Origin: Halanaerobium polyolivorans
Lineage (GTDB): Bacteria > Bacillota > Halanaerobiia > Halanaerobiales > Halanaerobiaceae
Assembly (NCBI RefSeq): GCF_020711195.1
Contig: NZ_JAJFAT010000015.1
Span: forward strand, 1-54,472
Length of the DNA stretch: 54,472 nucleotides
Reading direction: 5' to 3'
Shown here: piece after piece, positions 40,018-47,775 of the stretch
Numbering within the stretch: position 1 is the stretch's first letter
Layout of the letters: each line of letters begins with the position of its first letter
The notes under the pieces: model-generated
Told to the model about the DNA's origin: nothing
Databases searched by the model: none
Seen by the model: only the letters and a program-made list of their open reading frames with translations
Program-made: the position numbers and the translations under genes

Positions 40018-40821
40018 ATGGGAGCTAAAAACGAACTTAAAGACTTTTTAAAAGCAAAAAAAACAGCAGATCAAGCAATTTTAGTCACTTATTTACCGGC
40101 TCTTTATCCAGATTATCAGAACTCAAAAAGATGGATTAAATTACTTTTTGAAAATGGAGTAGATGCTTTAGAACTGGGCTATCCTGCTCGTGAAGCAAGT
40201 ATGGATGGTAAAATAATTAGGGAGGCCAATCAAGAAATATTTGCTGCCGGCTTTAATGCCCAGAAATACTTAAAATTAGCAGCAGAGATCAATGAGGAAG
40301 AAGAAATAAATAAATTAATTTTGATGGGTTACTGGGAAGAACTAAAAGAAAGTTTTTTTAAAAACGAGCAAAAAGAATGTCTTCAGGCTGGAATTAAGTC
40401 TTTGATTTTACCTGATTTTAAAAAAGAAGCAGCTAAAGAATATTTAAAGCAAAAAGGCTTTAATATTATTTCTTTTATGGATAAGCCAAAAAAAGTTAGA
40501 GCTTATCAGCCGGGAGCAGAACCATTTGTTTACTGTCCCAGTTATTTAGGTAAAACAGGTCAGTCAGGAGAATTTGATATTGAACATTTAAAAAGATTGA
40601 AAAAAGCCCTTGCTAACTCTGAATTAGCAGAGCTTCCCCAATTAGTTGGTTTTGGAATCAGTTCTGCAGAAGATGCAGCTCAGGTTATGGAGCTTGGCTA
40701 TGATGGCATTATTGTGGGTAGTGCACTATTGGAAAAATTTAAAGAGGGAGAAGCTGAAGCTCTTGCTTTTTTAAAAGAATTGAAAAAAGGGCTTGCAAAG
40801 GAGTGGTCTCATGTCAGATAA
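40018..40821 (+). CDS. TrpA-like TIM-barrel protein, candidate sugar-phosphate aldolase
   Basis: The 267-residue protein is a homologue of tryptophan synthase alpha subunit: VDALELGYPAREASMDGKII holds E52 and D63 with the same spacing as catalytic E49/D60 of TrpA; GIKSLILPDF, VYCPSYLGKTGQSGEF and VGFGISSAEDAAQVM with GIIVGSAL (phosphate site) follow in order. No trpB or other tryptophan gene is nearby. In a sugar operon between an ABC importer and a FGGY kinase, a retro-aldol reaction on a sugar phosphate is the natural guess, since TrpA itself does such chemistry on indole-glycerol phosphate. Starts with ATG at 40018 after ACAGGTG. Confidence 0.8.
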   Translation: MGAKNELKDFLKAKKTADQAILVTYLPALYPDYQNSKRWIKLLFENGVDALELGYPAREASMDGKIIREANQEIFAAGFNAQKYLKLAAEINEEEEINKLILMGYWEELKESFFKNEQKECLQAGIKSLILPDFKKEAAKEYLKQKGFNIISFMDKPKKVRAYQPGAEPFVYCPSYLGKTGQSGEFDIEHLKRLKKALANSELAELPQLVGFGISSAEDAAQVMELGYDGIIVGSALLEKFKEGEAEALAFLKELKKGLAKEWSHVR

Positions 40822-42304
40822 AAACTATTTACTCAGTTATGATATAGGCTCTACTGCCATAAAGTTAATTTTATTTGATCAAGAGCTGAACCCTGTATAT
40901 CAAGCTCAAAAAGCTGTAAAAAATTATGAAGCAGCTGGCTTTCAATATCAAAAGGCTGAAGACTGGTGGCAGCTAATCAAAGAACTGACTCTAGAAATGC
41001 TTAAAGAAAGTGAGATAAAAGCAGCAGCAATTAACGCTATAACCTCTACAGGGCAGATGGAAGACTGCCTTTTATTAGATGATCAGGGAGAGCCTTTAAC
41101 AGAGGTGCTGCTTTATTCAGATAGTAGGGCAAAAAAGGAATTTCAATTTTTAGTTGATAAATATTCACAAGCAAAGCTTAATCAAATGACAGCTAATCAA
41201 TTTGATCCATTGATGTCAGTTAATAAATATCTCTGGCTGCAGGAAAATCGTCCAGAAGCTTTTGCAAAACACCAGTATTTGATCTTGGGGGCCAAAGATT
41301 ATTTAAACTTTAAACTGACAGGCAAAAATATTACAGATTATACAAATGCTTCAACAACAGGGTTTTTAGATATTAAAGAAATGGAATTAAATCAAAGCTT
41401 TATCTCTGATCTCAATTTTGATAAAGAAATATTACCGAAGCTAAAAGCAGCAGAAACTGTGATAGGAAGTCTTAAAGAATCTGCAGCAGCAGAATTAAAT
41501 TTAAAAGCAGGAATTAAGGTGGTTAATGGCTCAGGTGATGTTGGGGCCTCTACCCTTGGGGCAGGTGCTTTAAAAATTGGAGATATCTATTCTTATTTAG
41601 GGACAACAGCCTGGTTAGCCATGCCTTCAGATAGTATTTCAGAAAACAAAAACCTCTTTTCTTTAAGCAGCACTGATGGTGAAAACTACATTATTGCTGG
41701 AGCTATTTTAAATGCCGGTCAGGCTTATGATTGGTTTTTAAAGAAAATGCTGGATTACAAAGAATTAAATAATCAAGTTTATGCTGAAGTAGAAAATAAA
41801 TTAGCAGCTCTAGATACTAAAGAAAATCAATCAATATTTATTCCCTATTTAAATGGAGAAAGAAGTCCACTTAAGGTTAATGGCAGCAATGGTCTATTTG
41901 CTCGAATAGGCTCTGCTACTGATAGCTGGCAGCTTTTAGCAGCTGTATTAGAAGGGGTGGCTTTTTCTCTTAAGCACAATCTGCTTGAAATGACCGGCAG
42001 CTCCAACCTTTTTAACTCAGAGAGGCAGATCAATTTAATTGGTGGTGGCAGTAAATCAAAAATCTGGCCTCAGCTTTTGGCAAATATTTTGCAATGTGAG
42101 CTCAATGTGCTTGATTTGGAAGTAGCAGCACCATCTTTAGGGGCAGCAATGTTGGCCCAAAAAGCTTTAAATAAAATAGCCAGTTATCAGGAACTTAGAG
42201 CTAATTTTAAGGTAGTTAAAAGTTATAGAGCTCAGGCTGAATATGAAGCTCATTATCAGGCTAAATTTGAAGATTATCTGCAGCTTGTAGAAAGTATTTT
42301 TTAA
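40811..42304 (+). CDS. FGGY-family carbohydrate kinase (xylulokinase-like)
   Basis: The kinase shows both actin-like ATPase domains: LSYDIGSTAIKLILFD at the start, an ITSTGQMEDCLLLD strand, the LYSDSRAKKEF substrate segment, GSGDVGASTLGAG, and the C-terminal IFIPYLNGERSPL and NLIGGGSKSKIWPQLLANIL. It should phosphorylate a ketose or polyol imported by the adjacent ABC system. ATG at 40811 is chosen because AAAGGAGTGG lies just upstream; it overlaps the TrpA-like gene by 11 bp. 498 aa, full length. Specificity cannot be read from sequence. Confidence 0.88.
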   Translation: MSDKNYLLSYDIGSTAIKLILFDQELNPVYQAQKAVKNYEAAGFQYQKAEDWWQLIKELTLEMLKESEIKAAAINAITSTGQMEDCLLLDDQGEPLTEVLLYSDSRAKKEFQFLVDKYSQAKLNQMTANQFDPLMSVNKYLWLQENRPEAFAKHQYLILGAKDYLNFKLTGKNITDYTNASTTGFLDIKEMELNQSFISDLNFDKEILPKLKAAETVIGSLKESAAAELNLKAGIKVVNGSGDVGASTLGAGALKIGDIYSYLGTTAWLAMPSDSISENKNLFSLSSTDGENYIIAGAILNAGQAYDWFLKKMLDYKELNNQVYAEVENKLAALDTKENQSIFIPYLNGERSPLKVNGSNGLFARIGSATDSWQLLAAVLEGVAFSLKHNLLEMTGSSNLFNSERQINLIGGGSKSKIWPQLLANILQCELNVLDLEVAAPSLGAAMLAQKALNKIASYQELRANFKVVKSYRAQAEYEAHYQAKFEDYLQLVESIF

Positions 42305-42305
42305 T

Positions 42306-42334
42306 TTGTTTTTTCAATTCCTAGCTATTATACT
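42306..42334 (+). promoter_or_regulatory. Promoter of the nitroreductase-like gene
   Basis: TTGTTT (42306-42311) and TATACT (42329-42334) are 17 bp apart. Confidence 0.5.
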
Positions 42335-42369
42335 TATTTAAATAGAAGTTAAAAAAAGGAGTTGAAATA

Positions 42370-43158
42370 ATGAATCAAAATCATGCAGAAAATTTAGAGC
42401 CAGAACTTAAAGATAAACTTTATCAAAGTATTTTCAGCAGAAAATCAATCCGTAAATATAAAGCAGAGTCTTTAACAGCGGAAAAGTTAAAAGAAATCAA
42501 AGCTTTTTTAGCTGCAAGAAAAGGACTTAAGCAAAATATAAAATGGGAGAGCAAAATAGTTTCAGCAGATAAAATAAGTTCACTGCTGCCTATTAAAGCT
42601 CCCCATTATTTAGTCTTCTTTTCCGAAGAAAGTGAAGGCTATTTGCAAAATGCCGGCTATATACTTCAATATTTAGATCTTTACCTTTCTGCACATGGTC
42701 TGGGCAGCTGTTGGTTTGGACTGGCTAAAGCTAAAAAAGAAATAGCTGCCGAGTCTGAATTCAGCTATGTTATTACCCTGGCCTTTGGTGAGGCAGCTGA
42801 AAAACAGTGCAGAAATGATAAATCAGAATTTAAACGCAAAGAACTTTCAGAAATAAGAGATCATGATTCTTATGAGCAGCTGATTGAAGCAGCAAGGTTA
42901 GCTCCTTCTGCCACCAATAATCAGCCCTGGTATTTTAAAGTTAGGCCAAATAAAATAGATATTTATCGTGAAAAGCCAAATTTTATCAAAAAGATTTTTT
43001 ATCAAAAAATGAATAAGATCGATATCGGAATTGCAGCAGCTCATCTTAAATTAGCTGCTGAAAAGCACAATCTAAATAGTAAATTTAGCTTTTCTGATTC
43101 TCCCTCAAAAGAACTAAGCGATTATATTTATCAATTCACTTTAAATATTTTAGATTAA
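42370..43158 (+). CDS. Nitroreductase-family protein (TM-nitroreductase type)
   Basis: This 262-residue flavoprotein-like protein has the N-terminal RKSIRKY FMN-binding motif, a central LDLYLSAHGLGSCWFG strand/helix and a late LIEAARLAPSATNNQPWYF segment, in the order seen in the larger, two-half nitroreductase-like proteins. FMN-dependent NAD(P)H oxidation is expected; the physiological substrate is unknown. ATG at 42370 follows AAAAGGAG. It has its own promoter. Its 3' end overlaps by nine bases a degenerate TnpB-like frame on the other strand. Confidence 0.8.
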   Translation: MNQNHAENLEPELKDKLYQSIFSRKSIRKYKAESLTAEKLKEIKAFLAARKGLKQNIKWESKIVSADKISSLLPIKAPHYLVFFSEESEGYLQNAGYILQYLDLYLSAHGLGSCWFGLAKAKKEIAAESEFSYVITLAFGEAAEKQCRNDKSEFKRKELSEIRDHDSYEQLIEAARLAPSATNNQPWYFKVRPNKIDIYREKPNFIKKIFYQKMNKIDIGIAAAHLKLAAEKHNLNSKFSFSDSPSKELSDYIYQFTLNILD

Positions 43159-43300
43159 ATTGACATTCTCCCCGCCCATTAAAATAAGCGAGGCTTTCTC
43201 GGCTAAATTTTTTAATGAACCGGAAATCAAAGTCCGACTTCTATCGGTTTCATCTTCACCAAAACTACTAAAACCAGCTTTATTTAAAATTTTTAACTTT
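43150..43300 (-). pseudogene. Probable C-terminal remnant of an IS200/IS605 TnpB
   Basis: An open minus-strand frame encodes ILNKAGFSSFGEDETDRSRT followed by LKNLAEKASLILMGGENVN and a stop. This resembles the variable C-terminal tail of TnpB proteins, and the plus-strand string TTCTCCCCGCCC with AGCGAGGCTTTCTCGG resembles the hairpin-rich right ends of such elements. No start, no RuvC core and no transposase remain. The stretch 43159-43370 otherwise holds only a -10-like TATAAT (43315-43320). Confidence 0.4.
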
Positions 43301-43370
43301 TCAGTTGAGATGATATAATAAGATAAATCTAATCATATTTTTGCTTTGAATTTTAAGGAGGTTATTAATT

Positions 43371-43664
43371 ATGAGAAATGACTGCTGCTGGTGTGGTCAA
43401 GACACTAGAGGAGGAGAAGTTTTTAGTCTATCTGCTTCATTTAACGAAAAAGCTGAAGATCTTGCTGAAGATGAAGGCTATATAGAAGAGTTAAAATTAA
43501 ATGATGGTAGGGAAATTTGGACAATTATAACTGGGAAAAAGTCACCTGCCAAAAAGCAGGGTCAGGATATGCTTTTTATGTGCTGCTCAAACAATTGTGC
43601 CCGTAATTTAAAGCAGCAATTAATTGATGATAAAGAATTTTTAGACTCGATTGATTTTTTCTAA
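43371..43664 (+). CDS. Cys-rich small protein of unknown function
   Basis: This 97-residue acidic protein has clustered cysteines at both ends: NDCCWCGQDT (C5, C6, C8) and FMCCSNNCARN near residues 78-85, which together could bind one zinc or another metal. The middle is a mixed strand/helix region with EIWTIITGKK. No family is recognised. ATG at 43371 follows TTAAGGAGG, and a -10-like sequence is upstream, so it is probably a real monocistronic gene. Confidence 0.65.
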   Translation: MRNDCCWCGQDTRGGEVFSLSASFNEKAEDLAEDEGYIEELKLNDGREIWTIITGKKSPAKKQGQDMLFMCCSNNCARNLKQQLIDDKEFLDSIDFF

Positions 43665-43777
43665 GAGCTGTTTAATAATTAATTATTTCTCAAAAAGGAG
43701 ATTAGCATCTCAGCTTGAAGGTTATAAAAAGAGAAAGCTTAAATTAGATTATTATGAGAAATAAGGAGTTGTTAAAG

Positions 43778-44605
43778 ATGATAAAAAAGAAAAAATTAAT
43801 TACAGGTCAAGAAATTCCTGAAATAGGATTTGGAACCTGGGATATAGCAGAAGAAGATGTTGGTGAAGCTCTCAGCATAGCTCTTGAAGCCGGCTATAAT
43901 CATATAGACACAGCTGAAGGCTATAAAAATGAGGCCGGGATTGGTAGAGTGATTGAAGATTATGAGCGTGAAAAATTATTTCTGACTTCAAAAGTACTAC
44001 CTAAAAACCTCTATTATGATCAGCTAATCGAAGCAGCTGAGAGATCAATTGCAAAGCTTGGGGTTGATTATCTAGATCTTTATTTAATCCACTGGCCGAA
44101 TCCAGCTGTTTCCTTAAGAGAAAGTTTGGCAGCAATGAATAAACTTTATCAAAAAGGATTGCTAAAAAGTATTGGTGTCAGCAACTTTTCCGTCTATCAG
44201 CTGCTTTTTGCTCTTAAATTATCTGAAGCACCGATAGCAGTTAATCAGGTTGAATTCCACCCCTATTATTATCAAAAAGAACTCTTAAAATTCTGTAATG
44301 ATAATGATATTCTAGTAACTGCTTCTGCTCCTTTAGCCAGGACAAAGGTTTTATCTGATCCATTAATTAAAGGCCTGGCAGAAAAATATGATAAATCAGC
44401 TGCTCAAATTGTGCTCAAATGGGAGTTAGCAAAAGGTGTTGTTCCCCTGCCAAAATCTACTTCGGCAGCTCATATTAAAGCTAATCTTGAATTATATGGA
44501 TGGGAAGTTGAAAAAGCAGACCTTGAAAAAATAGATCAACTTGAAGATCAAGAAAAAGTATATATGATCAGTTTAGATAGTGAAACATATGGTATTAGAT
44601 CCTAA
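43778..44605 (+). CDS. Aldo/keto reductase
   Basis: This NADPH-dependent cytoplasmic reductase has the full catalytic tetrad D44 (HIDTAEGY), Y49, K72 (LTSKVLP) and H105 (LIHWPNP), the SIGVSNFS segment and the cofactor motif LPKSTSAAHIKANLE near the C-terminus. The length (275 aa) fits the AKR5-like 2,5-diketogluconate reductase/prostaglandin-synthase-like group. ATG at 43778 is chosen over 43754 because AAGGAG lies nine bases upstream. Substrates are likely small aldehydes or keto sugars. A small hypothetical gene follows after 18 bp. Confidence 0.9.
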   Translation: MIKKKKLITGQEIPEIGFGTWDIAEEDVGEALSIALEAGYNHIDTAEGYKNEAGIGRVIEDYEREKLFLTSKVLPKNLYYDQLIEAAERSIAKLGVDYLDLYLIHWPNPAVSLRESLAAMNKLYQKGLLKSIGVSNFSVYQLLFALKLSEAPIAVNQVEFHPYYYQKELLKFCNDNDILVTASAPLARTKVLSDPLIKGLAEKYDKSAAQIVLKWELAKGVVPLPKSTSAAHIKANLELYGWEVEKADLEKIDQLEDQEKVYMISLDSETYGIRS

Positions 44606-44623
44606 GTAGAAAAGAGGTTAAAG

Positions 44624-44932
44624 ATGAGAAAACAATGCACTATAAAAGCACTAAATTATGATAAAGAAATTGAGGCAACTATTTTTGTGGAAGTAAAGGG
44701 AAAATGTCTTTGCTGGCATGGTTATGGCAGCAGTGAAGACAGCTGGGAAGAGGAAGAAGTATTTGCAACAGACCACGGTAATATCTCTATAACAGCTGTT
44801 TCTGCAGCAAACTATAATTATGAAATAGAAGGCAGAGGAGAATTTAAAGCAGAGTTAAATTGGTGTGATTCTCCAGAAAGCAAAAATGATAATGATATAT
44901 TTTCAATGGGTCAGCAGATAGATTTTAAATAA
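44624..44932 (+). CDS. Hypothetical protein
   Basis: The 102-residue acidic protein appears rich in beta strands (QCTIKALNYDKEIEATIFVE, NISITAVSAANYNYEIEG) with three cysteines (C5, C28, C30 in GKCLCWHG) and a late WCD. No recognised family. ATG at 44624 follows AAGAGG, 18 bp after the aldo/keto reductase, so it is likely co-transcribed and ends at the following hairpin. Confidence 0.6.
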   Translation: MRKQCTIKALNYDKEIEATIFVEVKGKCLCWHGYGSSEDSWEEEEVFATDHGNISITAVSAANYNYEIEGRGEFKAELNWCDSPESKNDNDIFSMGQQIDFK

Positions 44933-44943
44933 TTATTGAAATT

Positions 44944-44985
44944 AATTCCCCCTTTTTAAGCTTTAAGCTTAGAGAGGGGGGATTT
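44944..44985 (+). terminator. Terminator-like hairpin
   Basis: AATTCCCCC (44944-44952) pairs with GGGGGGATT with one G-U pair, with an inner TAAGCTT/AAGCTTA stem, followed by T-rich sequence. Confidence 0.65.
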
Positions 44986-45096
44986 ACTTTAAATTTAACC
45001 TAAAGTTAACAGGCAGATCCTGTTTTAAATATCCTTATGATGATAAAATTGATTTAAGCAAAGATTTTAAATCAAATTATTTGAGGAGCTGAAAAT

Positions 45097-46437
45097 ATGA
45101 AAAAAGAAGTTTTAATAATTGGTGGTAGTGATGTTGGAATAAGTGCTGCTCTAAGAATTAGAGAACTAGATCAAAGTATTAGACCTCTAATTATAGCTGA
45201 TAATAATTTTCCTAACTTTAGTATTTGTGGGATTCCTTTTTTTCTAGGTGGAGAAGTTGAAAAATGGCAGGATTTAGCTCATAGAAAAGAAGAAGATATC
45301 AGAGCTGCAGGTATAGACCTGCTTTTAGAAACAAAAGTAGAAAAAATATTCCCTCAAGAAAACAAGGTGCTGGCAGTTAATAAAAATGGGAGCCAGGAAA
45401 TATATTATGAGAAACTGGTTTTAGGGACAGGTGGAGTTAATATTGAACCTCCTATTGAAGGTTTAGAACTAGCTGAGGTATTTTTTATGCGCTGGATGGA
45501 TGATGCTATCAGTTTTGATAATTTTATTAAAGATGAAAAACCAAGCAAAGCAGTTGTGGTTGGTGGTGGTTATGTAGGTCTTGAAATGGCAGAAGCTTTA
45601 ATAAACAGAGGTTTAGAAGTGACTCTAATAGAGTTTATGGATGGGGTTTTAAATACTGTTAACAAGAATTTTAGGAAAATGGTCAAAGAAAAATTAGAAG
45701 CAAAAGGTGTAGAGATTGTTTTAAATACTGCAGTAGAAAAAATAGAAAAAAGTGGTGAAAGAATTAAAATTAAGGGTAGTAATAATTTTGAAATTGAAGT
45801 TGATACAGCAGTAGTTTCAGTTGGGACTAAGCCCAATACTGTACTAGCAGAGGGAACAGAAATAAAAAGAAATAATTCAAATGGGGCTTTTAAAGTAAAT
45901 AAAAAGCTGCAGACAAATATTGAAAACATTTATGCTGGTGGAGATTGTGCAGAAAGTTTAAACAATATAACTAAAGAATATGGATATTATGCTTTAGGAA
46001 CAGTAGCTCATAAGCACGGCAGAATAATTGGCAGCAATATCTGTAATAAAGAAGCAGAATTTGAAGGGGTAATTGGAACCCAATCGATAAAATTATTTGA
46101 TATGGTTGTTGCGAGAACAGGTTTAAATGAAAAAGAAGCTCAAAAAGCTGGTTTTAATCCAATCAGCAGTGAAATAGAGGCCTGGGATCACAAAATATAT
46201 TATCCCCCTGCCTATAAAACATATATTAAATTAATCGCAGATAAAGAGAGTAGAAGAATATTAGGAGCCCAAATTTTGGGTAGTATTGAGGCTGAAATTT
46301 CTAAACGAATAGATATCTATGCAGCTGCAATCTATAATCAAATGACAGTAGAAGAATTCAGCCAGCTGGATTTAAGTTATACTCCTCCTCTAAGCAGTCC
46401 CTGGGATCCAGTCCAAACAGCTGCCCAAAAAATTTAA
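45097..46437 (+). CDS. CoA-disulfide reductase/NADH oxidase-like flavoprotein
   Basis: This FAD-dependent pyridine nucleotide-disulfide oxidoreductase has an N-terminal FAD motif (IIGGSDVGISAALRI), a single redox cysteine C44 in FSICGIPFF, an NAD motif (VVVGGGYVGLEMAEAL, about 150-165), a second FAD motif (NIYAGGDCAES) and a C-terminal dimerisation domain (VARTGLNEKEAQKAGF, RILGAQILG). The single Cys defines the CoADR/Nox/Npr group: reduction of CoA disulfide, polysulfide or oxygen. SDVGIS in the first motif replaces the usual AxGxS, a small variation. 446 aa, full length, preceded by GAGGAG. Confidence 0.87.
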   Translation: MKKEVLIIGGSDVGISAALRIRELDQSIRPLIIADNNFPNFSICGIPFFLGGEVEKWQDLAHRKEEDIRAAGIDLLLETKVEKIFPQENKVLAVNKNGSQEIYYEKLVLGTGGVNIEPPIEGLELAEVFFMRWMDDAISFDNFIKDEKPSKAVVVGGGYVGLEMAEALINRGLEVTLIEFMDGVLNTVNKNFRKMVKEKLEAKGVEIVLNTAVEKIEKSGERIKIKGSNNFEIEVDTAVVSVGTKPNTVLAEGTEIKRNNSNGAFKVNKKLQTNIENIYAGGDCAESLNNITKEYGYYALGTVAHKHGRIIGSNICNKEAEFEGVIGTQSIKLFDMVVARTGLNEKEAQKAGFNPISSEIEAWDHKIYYPPAYKTYIKLIADKESRRILGAQILGSIEAEISKRIDIYAAAIYNQMTVEEFSQLDLSYTPPLSSPWDPVQTAAQKI

Positions 46438-46449
46438 AGATAAAAAGAA

Positions 46450-46520
46450 TTTTAGTGCAGTCATTTGCTTTGTTTAAGAGAAATCTTCTCTGTCTAGCCA
46501 AAGCAGATGCTGCACTAAAA
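46450..46520. repeat. Long interrupted hairpin between convergent genes
   Basis: TTTTAGTGCAG (46450-46460) pairs perfectly with CTGCACTAAAA (46510-46520), and TGCTTTG (46466-46472) pairs with CAAAGCA (46499-46505). It may act as a bidirectional terminator, but a U-tract follows only on the minus strand. A small palindromic element is the alternative. Confidence 0.55.
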
Positions 46521-46536
46521 AATACTTTAGAACTAA

Positions 46537-46791
46537 CTATTCAAAATCAAGTTTCATGCTTTTTACTTTCACCCCAACCACTGATTCTAAATCTTCTGCT
46601 AATTCTTTAACCTCTCGATCAGAAACAATTAAGTCAAGAATAATCATTCCCTGATCAGCACAGTTACTGCTTTCGTGCATGCCAAGCCTAGTTTTAATCT
46701 TACAGCCATGCTCAGTTAGAATTTTTTGCACCTCTGGAGCTGCATCGGTTCTCTTATCAATCAAAATCGCCATAATAGTAGAATGCTGCAT
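46537..46791 (-). CDS. TM1266-like small ferredoxin-fold protein
   Basis: The 84-residue protein has the TM1266/iron-only hydrogenase system regulator pattern: an initial strand IMAILIDKRTDAAPEVQKIL, LTEHGCKIKTRLGMH, GMIILDLIVSDREVKELAED and SVVGVKVKSMKL, an ACT/ferredoxin-like fold. Relatives lie beside hydrogenase maturation genes, but none is in this window. ATG at 46791 with GAGGGGG is only 2 bp after the DeoR stop, so the two are co-transcribed. Two cysteines (C30, C44) and H16-like residues could bind a ligand; the role is unknown. Confidence 0.7.
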   Translation of the reverse strand: MQHSTIMAILIDKRTDAAPEVQKILTEHGCKIKTRLGMHESSNCADQGMIILDLIVSDREVKELAEDLESVVGVKVKSMKLDFE

Positions 46792-46793
46792 TA

Positions 46794-47564
46794 TTATTCC
46801 CCCTCATTTTTAGTTTTTATAATTTTTGAATGCTGACTATATTTTGCAAATTTTTCTTCACTTAAATTTTGATCGGTGATAATAGCATCAATTTCATTAA
46901 AATCAGCAACCTTATAAAAAGAAGCTTTATCGAATTTGCGGCTTTCACTTAAAATGAAGCTCTGTTCACTACAGTCAATCATTGCTTTTTTACTTAAAGC
47001 TTCAATTGAACTGGCAGTTGATAGACCAAGACTGCTGTCAATTCCATTAACACCTAAAAAAGCTTTGTCAAAATGCATTGCTCTAATCTGCTTTTCGGTT
47101 ATTGGGCCTTCAATTGTTCTGGCAAGATGAACATAATCTCCACCCAGTACTGTAATATCATATTTTTTGATTCCACTTAATTCATTAATCACATCAATAG
47201 AATTACTAATAATTTTTAGATTAGCAGCTGCAAGTTCTTTAGCCATCAGATAAGTTAAAGTACTTGAGTTGATAGCAATTATTTCTCCATCGTTGATTAA
47301 AGAAGCAGCCTGTTTGGCAATAGCCTTTTTCTCTGCCTTATTTTCATTAGTTTTTTTAATAAAATTGTATTCATCATCGAATTTGTCTTTTAAAATTGCT
47401 CCTCCATGGGTTCTTTTAACATAACCTTTTGCTTCTAACTCATTTAGATCACGCCTGATGGTTGAATCAGAAACCTCAAAAGACTCAGCAAGCTTTTTGA
47501 TGGTAGTAGATTTTTTGTTATTTAATTTGTTGATAATCTTTAATAGTCTCTTTTCTTTCAGCAT
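46794..47564 (-). CDS. DeoR-family transcriptional regulator
   Basis: This repressor has an N-terminal HTH (about 20-57: STIKKLAESF, SDSTIRRDLNELEAKGYV, then the RTHGGAI wing) and a C-terminal DeoR sugar-phosphate-sensing domain (INDGEIIAINSSTLTYLMA, VLGGDY, AFLGVNGID). ATG at 47564 follows AAGGAG. It faces away from the alcohol dehydrogenase gene across 211 bp holding three AAGTGA motifs, so it likely represses that gene and perhaps itself. Confidence 0.88.
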   Translation of the reverse strand: MLKEKRLLKIINKLNNKKSTTIKKLAESFEVSDSTIRRDLNELEAKGYVKRTHGGAILKDKFDDEYNFIKKTNENKAEKKAIAKQAASLINDGEIIAINSSTLTYLMAKELAAANLKIISNSIDVINELSGIKKYDITVLGGDYVHLARTIEGPITEKQIRAMHFDKAFLGVNGIDSSLGLSTASSIEALSKKAMIDCSEQSFILSESRKFDKASFYKVADFNEIDAIITDQNLSEEKFAKYSQHSKIIKTKNEGE

Positions 47565-47624
47565 TTTATTCTCCTTTTAAAGCTTTAATTTAATTTTAAC
47601 AATAAAAATCTTTTTTATCAAGCT

Positions 47625-47719
47625 AAGTGAATGTTTTTGACAATTATAAGCTTATTTTGGCCATAAATTTGCATAAAAGTGAAAGTTTTTGCCATTTTTG
47701 CTTGACAATATGCTCACTT
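47625..47719. promoter_or_regulatory. Candidate DeoR operators
   Basis: AAGTGAATGTTTTTGACA (starting 47625) and AAGTGAAAGTTTTTGCCA (starting 47677) are direct repeats 52 bp apart, five helical turns. The core reappears inverted as TCACTT (47714-47719) inside the adh promoter spacer. Confidence 0.65.
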
Positions 47720-47730
47720 TAGAATATTAT
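47702..47730 (+). promoter_or_regulatory. Promoter of the alcohol dehydrogenase gene
   Basis: TTGACA (47702-47707) and TATTAT (47725-47730) are 17 bp apart, directly after the second operator-like repeat. Confidence 0.8.
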
Positions 47731-47775
47731 TAATTTAAGTTAAATAATTCACAAACTTAAAGGAGGAAAAAAATA

